DNA of 50,101 bases from NCBI GenBank assembly GCA_900314995.1, contig OMXK01000022.1, positions 1 through 50,101 of the forward strand, in the 5' to 3' direction. The stretch's first letter is position 1; each line of letters begins with the position of its first letter. A program made the position numbers and the translations under genes. The notes under the pieces are model-generated. The model ran no database searches. It was not told where the DNA came from and saw only the letters and a list, made by a program, of their open reading frames with translations. Positions 8,301-16,131 of the stretch are shown here, in pieces. This DNA is from an uncultured Prevotella sp. (lineage in GTDB: Bacteria > Bacteroidota > Bacteroidia > Bacteroidales > Bacteroidaceae).

Positions 8301-9356
8301 TTAAAAAAGAAGAAATGGAACGTTGTGTGTCTTGACGAAGCACATCAGATCAAGAACAGACAAACAATTTCCTCGCATACTGTCATGGGAATTAGCGCGA
8401 AGAGCAGAATCATTCTCACCGGTACGCCTTTACAGAACAATCTGAGCGAATTATGGAATCTATTCCAATTTATAAACCCAGGACTTCTTGGCCCATGGCC
8501 TTACTTCCGTGACAGTTTCATGATTCCCACACTCGACAATCAGCATAAAACGCTGTTGAAGGATATGACGATGCCCTTTATCCTGCGTCGTACTAAAAAA
8601 GAGGTATTGTCGGAATTACCTGAAAAACTGCTCAATACACATTATGTGGAGATGACAGAGTCGGAATCTAAAGTATATGAGGAGATGCGCAGACAAGCAG
8701 AGGTGAAATTCAAACGGCATAAGACGCGTGAGGAGAAGAAAGAAGCAGCTACGCTTGATCTCAATTTCTTTACAGAGCTGATGAAACTACGACAAGCAGC
8801 ATGCTCTATGCGTCTGATTCATGAGCAATGGAAAGAGCCTTCTTCGAAGATAATGGCTTTGATGGAAATATTGGATCACATCATGGAGGACAGAGATAAT
8901 AACGTCATCGTCTTCAGCCAGTTTACCAGTTTCCTGGATATGGTAAAACCTGAACTTAAGAGAAGGGATATGGATTATCTCTACCTCGACGGACAGACAC
9001 CATTGGAAAAACGTCAGCAGATCGTTAATCAGTTCCAGGAAGGGAAATGCCGGCTATTCCTTTCAAGTCTGAAGGCAGGAGGGCTAGGTATCAATCTGAC
9101 TGCCGCAAACTATGTCATATTATTGGACCCATGGTGGAATCCTGCTATAGAGAATCAGGCGATGGACAGAGCACATCGTATAGGACAAAAACGAGTGGTT
9201 TCGGTCATACGGCTCATCAGTAGTCAGACGATAGAAGAAAAAATCATGCGACTGCATGAGACAAAGCAGAATCTTTCCGACGATATTCTGGAAGGAACTG
9301 CAGAGAGTTACAAACTTACCTATGAGGATGTGATGGATATGGTCGCACCTTTCTAA
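5352..9356 (+). CDS. SNF2-family DEAD/DEAH-box helicase
   Basis: 1334 residues from the ATG at 5352. That start is preferred over 5280 because the longer version would translate the promoter. The first 850 or so residues are a long, mostly helical region of unknown role. The C-terminal third is a full SNF2 ATPase: motif I DDMGLGKT near residue 906, motif II DEAH near 995, TGTPLQNN as motif III, and the second RecA-like domain with AGGLGINL and DRAHRIGQ near 1270. Such proteins translocate on double-stranded nucleic acid and remodel bound proteins. The gene is followed after 10 bp by ravA- and viaA-like genes in one operon, which suggests a joint machine. The target is unknown. Confidence 0.9.
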   Translation: MAEEKKYASIYPDLSVGEFRQLCYMAYCGEIQPSDKAATLYRKRFKVDRKKYDETASCLVEKGYLQTKSFVRPEKHLKILDTLFRYCTTWADSFSSLLPERSRSAEYLCKIAHLLINQEFYLASKVTRPFVGLGYKQFNLFKYIQDEVLNDVRYISLLNETEMVDMVDEFLRDKFAEDELDESVLAHLSNAIPLGHKYHDEIKEELAAYSFFLTGEYAGPAGKPTLWSKAIEAILLAYRGELNDSLKTFKEALRFCKGNKHVFPSCILNYVYGIVLHRIYNKNRSDEYIKNNLDAFRLTKEYRLEDENVGIRLILDDFDKDVNYALDDVSRRMGYVQKRHENNLFRSWAFMVNNFYGIQADAFTKPLHSAKILQYELSSYLPIGPLVKDRLAENFGGKPLLSTMRRRNSWEILLSDIEASVAQEKTTLGKRVAYYIKGKELLAVVEQNLKDDGVWHDGKLLSLSEMATTGYESMDSEDMAIASQMTKGKLFGSSDIDILVPHLYGTDRLRVGNYYQGVGTPVEIVKEEPYLEFAGKGSVIEITTNAARNQDGEVLVHTVKMDSPTSFRLITTNVIQRSVIKSMLQIGKLPATALMSAKKTIESLKGIIAIRESILDLASEPSILSKGILAVRVSPEGHEYHVNIAATALEDGIIRMVPAEGEEIVYDEVDGLTHCVNRNIVQEYDNFKHLHTFLEERSKAEVLDGYNYKNWSLEGLLLLLAFVYDNREKYFLEWPEGSPLKFRGDIKSSDIDIVVQSDMEWFTVEGDVVISGKKYSLSELVSMCCADGVEGFIKLSEDEYIRMSEKLKKHIALMNAFPMDGTKKRHVAKFQVGALAKTLEGLKTHMDGEYTRFMAKTKDAFDLHPELPQIVTAQLRDYQLEGFRWMCRLDAWGAGACLADDMGLGKTLQALAFLAYKAEEGASLVIAPKSVVLNWVTEAQKFTNGMNVIVLNNSTKRAADIKASGPHDIILCTYGLLATEAENLKKKKWNVVCLDEAHQIKNRQTISSHTVMGISAKSRIILTGTPLQNNLSELWNLFQFINPGLLGPWPYFRDSFMIPTLDNQHKTLLKDMTMPFILRRTKKEVLSELPEKLLNTHYVEMTESESKVYEEMRRQAEVKFKRHKTREEKKEAATLDLNFFTELMKLRQAACSMRLIHEQWKEPSSKIMALMEILDHIMEDRDNNVIVFSQFTSFLDMVKPELKRRDMDYLYLDGQTPLEKRQQIVNQFQEGKCRLFLSSLKAGGLGINLTAANYVILLDPWWNPAIENQAMDRAHRIGQKRVVSVIRLISSQTIEEKIMRLHETKQNLSDDILEGTAESYKLTYEDVMDMVAPF

Positions 9357-9366
9357 TGACAGTGAC

Positions 9367-10788
9367 ATGAAAGAAATCAAAGAGAAAATCAGGGCACTCC
9401 TGACAGAAATGAACAAAGGCGCATACGAGCGTGAAGAACTGATCTCACTGGCAATGCTCAGTGCATTGTCGGGAGAATCCATTTTCCTCCTTGGATTACC
9501 CGGTGTAGGAAAAAGTATGGTAGCAAGAAGACTGAAGATGGCATTCAAAGACGCACAGAGTTTTGAATACCTGATGAGTCGTTTCTCTATTCCAGATGAA
9601 ATCTTCGGACCTGTGAGTATCAGTAAGCTCAAAGACGGTGATACCTATGAAAGAGTCATCGACGGATATCTTCCTACAGCGGATGTCGTATTTCTGGATG
9701 AGATATGGAAAGCGGGACCGGCAATCCAGAATTCACTTCTGACAGTGCTCAATGAAAAGATATTCCGCAATGGCAAACAAGATATCCAGTTGCCACTGAA
9801 AGCAGTTATTGCCGCATCCAACGAACTGCCTGCAGAAGGCGAAGGGCTTGAAGCAATGTGGGATCGTTTCCTGATCAGGTATGTAGTTAAACCTATTGTG
9901 GATAAGCATAAGTTTATCAGTCTGATAACAGAAGAACCAGAGCCATGTGTGATTCCCGAAAACCTGAAGATAACAACGGAAGAGTTCTATGGCATTCAAG
10001 AGGCTTCGCACAAAATGGATATACCTTGGGAGATTGGAGAACTGATCTTTACTATCCGCAAAGTGCTTAAGGAAGAAAAAGAGAATCTTTATGAGTCAGT
10101 CGATGTAACGAAGACAGACCTCATAGAACCACCATATGTTTCAGACAGACGATGGAAAAAGGTGATAGGCGTGATGCGAACCTCAGCCTATCTCAATGGC
10201 AGAGATTGTGTAGATATCTCTGATTGTATTCTATTGATACACATGCTCTGGGATAATAGTGAACAGATTCAGTCTATGAAGAAACTTATAGGCCAGGCTA
10301 TAGTGAATAACATGAAACGTTATGGCGTTGACATGATGAGTCAAATAGAAGGCAAGCGGTTTACAAAACCGATGGGCGAACTGATTTCACCTGACGGTAT
10401 GCATTATGTGTTTGTGGTGGATAAGGAAGAACTCCTGATAAGCAAGGATGAGTATCAGAAACTTGCAGACGGGAAGATCCATTATGGTCAAATCACTTCA
10501 GACAATAAGATGCTCGTTGGCGACAAGCCTACTTCACTGAAGGTGAGAATGACGGCTGACGGACTCGCGGTTAATTCTTTCTCATACCCTTTGAAACGTA
10601 ATTCCAATCTACGCACGGGTTCAGTAAAGAGTATGCTTGAGAGTGTCACAAGTGAAGTAGACAAACAGGAGAAGGCATTGACAGATATGGTCAATGACAA
10701 TCTCTTCTTGCTGGATTACCATAAATATGCCTTCCTCGGCAAGGCTTTTGTAAATTCGAAAGATAACTTTATAAGGAAAGGTTACTGA
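9367..10788 (+). CDS. MoxR-family AAA+ ATPase, RavA-like
   Basis: 473 residues. Walker A GLPGVGKS is at 43-50 and Walker B VVFLDE at 107-112, followed by a sensor region (AASNELP) and a helical lid. Beyond about residue 330 lies a small beta-rich part, where E. coli RavA has its LARA insertion. MoxR ATPases act as chaperone-like remodellers together with a VWA partner. That partner is encoded immediately downstream, with the stop and start codons sharing one base (TGATG). Length and gene order fit RavA-ViaA. It follows the SNF2 gene by 10 bp. The cellular client is unknown. Confidence 0.85.
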   Translation: MKEIKEKIRALLTEMNKGAYEREELISLAMLSALSGESIFLLGLPGVGKSMVARRLKMAFKDAQSFEYLMSRFSIPDEIFGPVSISKLKDGDTYERVIDGYLPTADVVFLDEIWKAGPAIQNSLLTVLNEKIFRNGKQDIQLPLKAVIAASNELPAEGEGLEAMWDRFLIRYVVKPIVDKHKFISLITEEPEPCVIPENLKITTEEFYGIQEASHKMDIPWEIGELIFTIRKVLKEEKENLYESVDVTKTDLIEPPYVSDRRWKKVIGVMRTSAYLNGRDCVDISDCILLIHMLWDNSEQIQSMKKLIGQAIVNNMKRYGVDMMSQIEGKRFTKPMGELISPDGMHYVFVVDKEELLISKDEYQKLADGKIHYGQITSDNKMLVGDKPTSLKVRMTADGLAVNSFSYPLKRNSNLRTGSVKSMLESVTSEVDKQEKALTDMVNDNLFLLDYHKYAFLGKAFVNSKDNFIRKGY

Positions 10789-12266
10789 TGAGATATTCTG
10801 CATTAATCAGGAAATTACTGGATGCATCAGAAGAAGCCCGTTATCAGAAGAGGGATATCGCCGACAGACTGAAAGAACGGTGTGTGGATGGTGCGGATGT
10901 TATCAGACAAACCCTGATGAATGCTGTCTGTGATCCTCGGTTCAAGATGCACGTGAATGTCATCCCCAAATGGAGACAGAAGGCTCAGATATTTCTGGAA
11001 CAACTAGCAGAGAAGCTCTCCACACTGACTCCTCTCAATAAGGAAAATGCATTCTATGAGATGGATAACATGTTGGACACATGGTTACATGATGCTATAT
11101 CAGAGGCAGAACTCATAGATATGGAAAGTTTGAAATTCACCTTGATACCCAAGAATCCATCTGAAAAGAGTTACAGAAGAATCAAGAAGGCTCTTGAAGA
11201 ATTTGTTGAGGGTATGTCTGAAAAAGAACAGTCTGACGACCACGAGAATGAGCTTATATGGGAAGAAATTCAGACTGAGAATGAGACTAAAACTGAGACA
11301 GAGAGCGAGGAAGAACTCAAGGATGACCTAGAAATCGGAAATGTAAAGATTGATAACAAATTCTCTGAAAGAAAAGACGTTGAAGAGATCTTAGCTATCA
11401 AAAATCCTTTAGAAAAGCCACCACTCGAATATAGAATGAGGCAGGTAGAAACTGAAAACCGTTTCTTAAAAAACGTGCCTCCTTCGCTCATTCGACTAGC
11501 AAAATTAATAGGAAGGTCAGGAGATGGGATAATGGAAACTTCGGGATCGTTTGCATCTGCATCAAAGAATGATATAGGAGGCATTACAACAGGAAATGAT
11601 CTCAATAGTCTGCTTCCCTCAGAACTGGCCATGTTATCTGAATCAAGTACTCAGAACCTGTTTTATAAAAACTATGTGACGCATCGGTTACAGACATTTG
11701 CTTCCATGTCACAGGAGAACAAAGGAAAGAAGCATCGTGAAGGTCCTATTATCATCTGCATGGATGGTAGTAGTTCGATGGCTGGAGAGCCCGTGATGGT
11801 AGCCAAAGCCCTGACGCTGGCCATCTGTATCATCGCCCAACGTAAGAAGAGACCGGTACTTGTAGTGAAATATTCGTTCTCGCATGATTTATTCCGACTT
11901 CACAATATCGGGAAAGAAGGTAAAGACCTACTAGAATTCCTGACATACCAGGAAATGGGAGGTAATGATGAAAATGCCTTGTTCAAGTGGCTCTTTGAAG
12001 AACTATTGCCCAATGAGGATGAATATGATAGTGCAGATGTACTTTGTATCTCTGACTTTGGATGGACTCCCATTGACCAAGAAACGATGGAAATCATTAC
12101 ACGAGAAAAAGCCAAAAGTGTTAAATTCTACGGTTTGAATGTGGAAAATCACAATGACAGTAACCCTTCTTTCCAGCCTAATATACAAATAGTTGGTCCT
12201 AAGGATGTCTGTGACTCACTGTGGGAATACTCTAATGGTGTCTGCAAAGAGGTATACACGGAGTGA
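10788..12266 (+). CDS. VWA-domain protein, ViaA-like partner of the MoxR ATPase
   Basis: 492 residues, close to the 483 of E. coli ViaA. The N-terminal half is helical, with a Glu-rich low-complexity stretch at about 145-190. The C-terminal half is a von Willebrand A domain with the metal-site motif D326-G-S-S-S followed by a later threonine and aspartate region (CISDFGWTP). VWA partners usually bind the MoxR ring and present substrates to it. The start codon overlaps the stop of the ATPase gene, so the two are translationally coupled. The gene ends 24 bp before the convergent prfH. Confidence 0.85.
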   Translation: MRYSALIRKLLDASEEARYQKRDIADRLKERCVDGADVIRQTLMNAVCDPRFKMHVNVIPKWRQKAQIFLEQLAEKLSTLTPLNKENAFYEMDNMLDTWLHDAISEAELIDMESLKFTLIPKNPSEKSYRRIKKALEEFVEGMSEKEQSDDHENELIWEEIQTENETKTETESEEELKDDLEIGNVKIDNKFSERKDVEEILAIKNPLEKPPLEYRMRQVETENRFLKNVPPSLIRLAKLIGRSGDGIMETSGSFASASKNDIGGITTGNDLNSLLPSELAMLSESSTQNLFYKNYVTHRLQTFASMSQENKGKKHREGPIIICMDGSSSMAGEPVMVAKALTLAICIIAQRKKRPVLVVKYSFSHDLFRLHNIGKEGKDLLEFLTYQEMGGNDENALFKWLFEELLPNEDEYDSADVLCISDFGWTPIDQETMEIITREKAKSVKFYGLNVENHNDSNPSFQPNIQIVGPKDVCDSLWEYSNGVCKEVYTE

Positions 12267-12284
12267 GGATACTACCCCACTCCG
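12259..12284. terminator. Possible shared hairpin between convergent operons
   Basis: CGGAGTG at 12259-12265 pairs with CACTCCG at 12278-12284 across a 12-nt loop. There is no clear T-run on either side, so it would be a weak or factor-dependent terminator between the ViaA-like gene and prfH. The left arm overlaps the last codons of the ViaA-like gene. Confidence 0.35.
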
Positions 12285-12290
12285 CTTAGC

Positions 12291-12908
12291 TTATAGATCT
12301 CCCTTGAATTTTTTGACGGGATTGCCACGTTCGAGCGTGTTGTGATTCATCCATACATCATGCGTCTGCTGCAGTTGCTTTTCCTCTTCGATGGCTGATA
12401 GCTTCATGATTAGGCGTTCGCGTGCCAATTTCTTGTTTAGCAACTGAGATCGCATATCTGAAGCTAGGACTGTGGTTCCTGAGGGCACATGAATTGCTCT
12501 AACGGCAGTCTCAACCTTATTCACGTTCTGTCCTCCTGGGCCTGAAGAGCGCAGGGGCTCATAGGTGATATCACTTTCTTTGACTGTGTCAGCTTGTAGG
12601 GGCTTGAAGAAATGAACACCCACAAACCAGTTCTTTCGACGATGCCACGGACGGAAGGGATTCTTCTGTGCTACCCAAAGCACAGAGCCTTCCCATTCGT
12701 CTTTTATCGAAGATATGCTTTCCCCCTCGATAGCCAATGTCGCAGAAAACATACAACCATCATTAGGGCCATCTTCATGCTCCACGATCTCCATCTCATT
12801 GCCCTGACTCTTTGCCTGTTCTATGATCTTGTTCATAACGAGCACTACCACTCGGCAGCACTCCGCAGGGCCTCGCCCTGATGTGATTTGAATATACTCC
12901 TTTTCCAT
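12291..12908 (-). CDS. prfH: PrfH, release factor H-like peptidyl-tRNA hydrolase
   Basis: 205 residues from the ATG at 12908, near the roughly 200 residues usual for PrfH. A GTG at 12920 in the same frame is possible but would overlap rtcB. The catalytic GGQ loop lies in the motif RSSGPGGQNVNKVET (GGQ at 125-127). The stop-codon recognition domains of RF1 and RF2 are absent, as is typical. PrfH is known to pair with RtcB-type ligases: it releases the nascent chain from ribosomes whose 16S rRNA has been cut in the decoding centre so that the ligase can reseal the RNA. The rtcB gene lies just upstream, with one base between its stop and this ATG. Confidence in family and partner is high. Confidence 0.92.
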   Translation of the reverse strand: MEKEYIQITSGRGPAECCRVVVLVMNKIIEQAKSQGNEMEIVEHEDGPNDGCMFSATLAIEGESISSIKDEWEGSVLWVAQKNPFRPWHRRKNWFVGVHFFKPLQADTVKESDITYEPLRSSGPGGQNVNKVETAVRAIHVPSGTTVLASDMRSQLLNKKLARERLIMKLSAIEEEKQLQQTHDVWMNHNTLERGNPVKKFKGDL

Positions 12909-12909
12909 A

Positions 12910-14307
12910 TTATTCTTCACTCATTCTTACGATACGAGGGATGATCTTTCCCTCAATGTTTACTAACTCTTGTTGTGACTCCATCACTTGATGAATATCC
13001 TTATATGCCTGTGGGGCTTCCTCTGTAGTACCACCAAAAAGCGTTACATTATGCTCTGCAAGATTTTTCTTCAAAGCATAGCGACTGATGCTGTTTTTGG
13101 CATCTAAACGCGACATGGTTCTGCCCGCACCGTGAGATGCAGAGAACAGTGACTCTTCCCTACCCTTGCCAGAGACAATAAAGCCAGGTGTAGCCATACT
13201 GCCGGGAATGATTCCCATCTCACCAAGATGAGCTGGTGTGGCTCCTTTACGATGGATGATAGCAGATCTTCCATCAGGGAGATGATCACGCCATGCAAAG
13301 TTGTGATGGTTGCTCACATTGGCAAGTGGCTTTAGTCTCAATGCTTTTGCCACATTGTAGTGGATACACTCATGATTAACAGCAGAGTATTCGCCAGCTA
13401 TCTCCATACACTTCCAGTACTCCTGCCCTGCCTCACTATTCAAGCTAAGCCATGCAAATGGTCCTGCCTGACGTGGAAGACGACATGTCACTTTAGCAAT
13501 TCCTGTATAATAATCTGCGATTGCAGCACCAAGACCACGGCTTCCGGAATGGCTCAGGATACCAAGATATCTGCCCTCTGAGAGCCCTAAGGTATTATCA
13601 GAAGACAGTTCTATGTCACAGATATCTACGAAATGGTTACCTTTACCACTGGTTCCCAACTGTCGCACAGCTTTCTCCCTCAGAGTCTTCAGAAGTGCAA
13701 TCTCACGAAACTCACTCTTGTCTAATAAGGGATGATATTGCTTGAAAGGAAGAATGCCATCAAGACCAAAGGCCGTGTTATTATGCAAGGCCTCAACTGC
13801 TCTGTCATGGTGTTTCTCCAGATAGTCTATGCCAGCATCGAGAATCGTCAGACTCATACGGCATCCGATATCCTTGCCTACAGCATAAGGGATGACTACA
13901 TCATCCGTTGTGGCGAGGACGCCACCAATAGGAAGGCCATAACCTGCACAACCATCTGGCATCAGAGCGCCTGACAGAGTCACAGGTAGCCTCATCGCCA
14001 TCTCCATCTGGGATCTGGCGAGCTCATCAATGTGGTCTGCCCCATAAACGATGTATGGCAGAGGCTCTTCTCGTAATTCATACGTTGAGACTTCTGCCTT
14101 TGTGGGAGAGAGTACTTCGGCAAGCCTCCCCCACACCGCATCCTGCTTATATTTCTCAGGAGAGTGAATTATATCTTGTAACAGGCGGATGATCTCCTCC
14201 TGAGAATGATGTTTGCAGTGCTTGGCTACCAACTCTGTCGCCAGACTCCTGGCGACATTGTCGGTATACCCTAATTTGCTTAATTCTTTTGGTTTAATAT
14301 TGCCCAT
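12910..14307 (-). CDS. rtcB: RtcB family RNA ligase (PrfH-associated)
   Basis: 465 residues, longer than the 408-residue E. coli RtcB, as is common for the prfH-linked form. Conserved sites are seen in order: VGKDIGC with Cys149 as metal ligand, GKGNHFVD, HSGSRGLG, NHHNFAW, HRKGATPA, and SHGAGRTMSR, whose His is the guanylylated nucleophile. The enzyme joins RNA 2',3'-cyclic phosphate or 3'-phosphate ends to 5'-OH ends using GTP and manganese. Its position before prfH implies repair of cleaved ribosomal RNA. The transcript probably begins near 14467, giving an unusually long leader with hairpins. It lacks the TTTCATACC repeat operator of its neighbours. Confidence 0.93.
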   Translation of the reverse strand: MGNIKPKELSKLGYTDNVARSLATELVAKHCKHHSQEEIIRLLQDIIHSPEKYKQDAVWGRLAEVLSPTKAEVSTYELREEPLPYIVYGADHIDELARSQMEMAMRLPVTLSGALMPDGCAGYGLPIGGVLATTDDVVIPYAVGKDIGCRMSLTILDAGIDYLEKHHDRAVEALHNNTAFGLDGILPFKQYHPLLDKSEFREIALLKTLREKAVRQLGTSGKGNHFVDICDIELSSDNTLGLSEGRYLGILSHSGSRGLGAAIADYYTGIAKVTCRLPRQAGPFAWLSLNSEAGQEYWKCMEIAGEYSAVNHECIHYNVAKALRLKPLANVSNHHNFAWRDHLPDGRSAIIHRKGATPAHLGEMGIIPGSMATPGFIVSGKGREESLFSASHGAGRTMSRLDAKNSISRYALKKNLAEHNVTLFGGTTEEAPQAYKDIHQVMESQQELVNIEGKIIPRIVRMSEE

Positions 14308-14467
14308 AAATGAATATAATTACTTTGCAGGCCTACATTTATACCTGCAGGATTAATACTCCGCAACCAAAAGGTTGCAGTTACCTAAATTTTGTGGGGA
14401 TTTGTACTTACTTTATACTCATTCGCGTGACCCTTTCTCAGATGATTAAAGGGTTCAACAATATTTC
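14308..14467 (-). promoter_or_regulatory. Long structured leader of rtcB-prfH
   Basis: Downstream of the -7 element at 14474-14481 lie about 160 nt before the rtcB ATG. Read on the minus strand, three hairpins can form: ACCCTTT/AAAGGGT around 14431-14454, the perfect GCAACC-TTTT-GGTTGC at about 14362-14377, and TGCAGG/CCTGCA at about 14325-14350. Most leaders in this window are 20-70 nt. It could be a cis-regulatory RNA, a binding or cleavage site for the operon's own ligase, or a separate small RNA. The function is unknown. Confidence 0.5.
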
Positions 14468-14473
14468 CGGCTG

Positions 14474-14481
14474 CAAAATTA
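14474..14481 (-). promoter_or_regulatory. -7 element of the rtcB-prfH operon
   Basis: TAATTTTG on the minus strand (CAAAATTA on plus), followed by CAG, matches TAnnTTTG. It sits just inside the stop-codon end of the WG-repeat gene. No TTTCATACC repeats are found at the -47 or -68 positions seen for neighbouring promoters. Confidence 0.6.
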
Positions 14482-14482
14482 A

Positions 14483-16027
14483 TCATTTAATTTGAATTAC
14501 ATCAAATGTTCTATACTTTTTTTGACTGGGCTTTAATATTTCCAGCTCCACGCGATAGTCCGTATTCGCGCTTTCCTCTTTCTGAATCTCCTTAATGGTC
14601 TTAGCCCCATATTGATGGAGCAGTTCGAGACAACGATCAATGGACTCGGCATTATAATGAAATTCGCTCTTTGCGGAAGTGTTTTCGCTGATAACGTCTA
14701 AAGCCGTTTTGTTGTGGCTATGGACGTTAACGTCAGAGCCATTCTCCAGTAACCATCTCAATTTATTGAGAAGAAACTCATCTGTTTCTACAGAGTTTGA
14801 CTCACAATAATTGTAGAGATCGTCAACAGTACTCTTGACACAGTACTGATAGCTGTTATCATATTGCTTGAAGAAATCAAGGACCTTTGCCGTTTCGTCC
14901 CAATTTCTATTGGCACAATATCTCATATCGGAGATAACTCCGGTAAAATGATTCTGCCAGACCTCTTCTATGTAATCGGAGAGTATTTTCTCTTCAACGG
15001 TCTTCCGTTGAACTTTCATTTGTTCTTTGATCTCTGATAACGTATGTTTATTTACATATTCATACCAGTCGAACTGGAAGCTTGGGGGGAAACATTCCTC
15101 ATTATAATGTGTCAGCATGAGCATCTTGGTTTCGCCTGCCTTGAGGCTGGAATCATGACCTAAGGCAAAGACAATGCTACCGATACGGTTTTTACCTTCA
15201 ATAAAATAACGAAGATAACGTAGCTCTTCAGCTGTAGGCTCTTCACCTTTAGCTTTCCAAACCTTGATGATATAGAACCATGAGTTGCTATATGCACACA
15301 TCTTTCCCATCTTCTCCAGACAGTCTTTAATGCCGCCTTTTGCTTTGGACTTTGCAAGATAGGCATTGAACTCATATGAAAACTGGGAGTTATAGTTCTC
15401 TAACTCCTTTTCTGTTATAGGTGCTTCATCGTCTGGATTAATAAGCATCTGCATAATCTCTTCGTGACTGATACGATCTAATCTGACCCATGTATCCATT
15501 TTAACCACATTGGGATCATTCTTAACTTGATGCCCAACAAACTCTGATATTGTCAAGACACTATTATCAGATACACTAAAATTGAAAGGGATCTCCTCTT
15601 CATCTTCACCATCGAAAAGGCGAATGTTTGTGAGAACTCTTTCATTTTTCTCATTGACATAGAAATGTTTGCCGTCAAGGGTGACAACAAAGAGACAATC
15701 ACCCCAACTATGAATATAATCATAGATAGCAGGGATTATGATCTCGTCACCTTTACGCCATCCGAATTTCTTGTTCTCCACGAAGAAAGAACCATTTTCA
15801 TAAAAATGGCTATAGGCTTCTGCACTTCCGTTGCTAAAGTATAATTCGAAATCGTTGCCTTTACGAACGTACAATACGTTTGCGCATTTTTCGATCTGGT
15901 CATACTCTGCCGGGATTAAAATCTCGCCCTTCTTTGTCTTCCATCCGAGTTTGCCGTTCTCTGTAAACTCTACATCTGAGGGATTGTACCTCATGAGTTT
16001 TTTGCTGTCTAAAGATAAATCTGCCAT
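14483..16027 (-). CDS. WG-repeat protein with C-terminal ankyrin-like segment
   Basis: 514 residues, soluble, with no signal peptide. The N-terminal part carries at least two WG (KWG) repeats: GKLGWKTKKGEILIPAEYD at about 26-44 and a second, FGWRKGDEIIIPAIYD, some 45 residues later. The middle is an acidic helical region of unknown type. Near the C-terminus LRWLLENGSDVNVHSHNKTA looks like an ankyrin unit, followed by a second helix pair ending in HQYGAKTI. Such proteins usually bind other proteins. The gene has its own promoter with the two-repeat operator at 16101-16129. Function is unknown. Confidence 0.65.
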   Translation of the reverse strand: MADLSLDSKKLMRYNPSDVEFTENGKLGWKTKKGEILIPAEYDQIEKCANVLYVRKGNDFELYFSNGSAEAYSHFYENGSFFVENKKFGWRKGDEIIIPAIYDYIHSWGDCLFVVTLDGKHFYVNEKNERVLTNIRLFDGEDEEEIPFNFSVSDNSVLTISEFVGHQVKNDPNVVKMDTWVRLDRISHEEIMQMLINPDDEAPITEKELENYNSQFSYEFNAYLAKSKAKGGIKDCLEKMGKMCAYSNSWFYIIKVWKAKGEEPTAEELRYLRYFIEGKNRIGSIVFALGHDSSLKAGETKMLMLTHYNEECFPPSFQFDWYEYVNKHTLSEIKEQMKVQRKTVEEKILSDYIEEVWQNHFTGVISDMRYCANRNWDETAKVLDFFKQYDNSYQYCVKSTVDDLYNYCESNSVETDEFLLNKLRWLLENGSDVNVHSHNKTALDVISENTSAKSEFHYNAESIDRCLELLHQYGAKTIKEIQKEESANTDYRVELEILKPSQKKYRTFDVIQIK

Positions 16028-16053
16028 ATTACTTTTCTTTTAAAATTCCACTG

Positions 16054-16129
16054 CAAAGATAGCATAATATTTACATATGAGAACTCATTTATATACATAT
16101 GGTACGAAAGGGTTAATATAGGGTATGAA
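16054..16129 (-). promoter_or_regulatory. Promoter and direct-repeat operator of the WG-repeat gene (site D)
   Basis: On the minus strand the distal TTCATACC occupies 16122-16129 and the proximal TTCGTACC 16101-16108, 21 bp apart. The -7 element TATCTTTG occupies 16054-16061. The distance from the proximal repeat to the -7 is 47 bp, as in sites B, C and E. The repeats point the same way as transcription. Confidence 0.7.
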
Positions 16130-16131
16130 AA

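Noticed and set aside
14310-14495. Plus-strand 61-residue frame opposite the rtcB leader
   Set aside because: No promoter, no recognisable protein features, and it lies on the complementary strand of the structured leader and promoter.
15058-15065. TTCATACC inside the WG-repeat gene, and another near 42695 in the clostripain-family gene
   Set aside because: Single copies within coding sequence without the 21-bp partner or a -7 element at the right distance.
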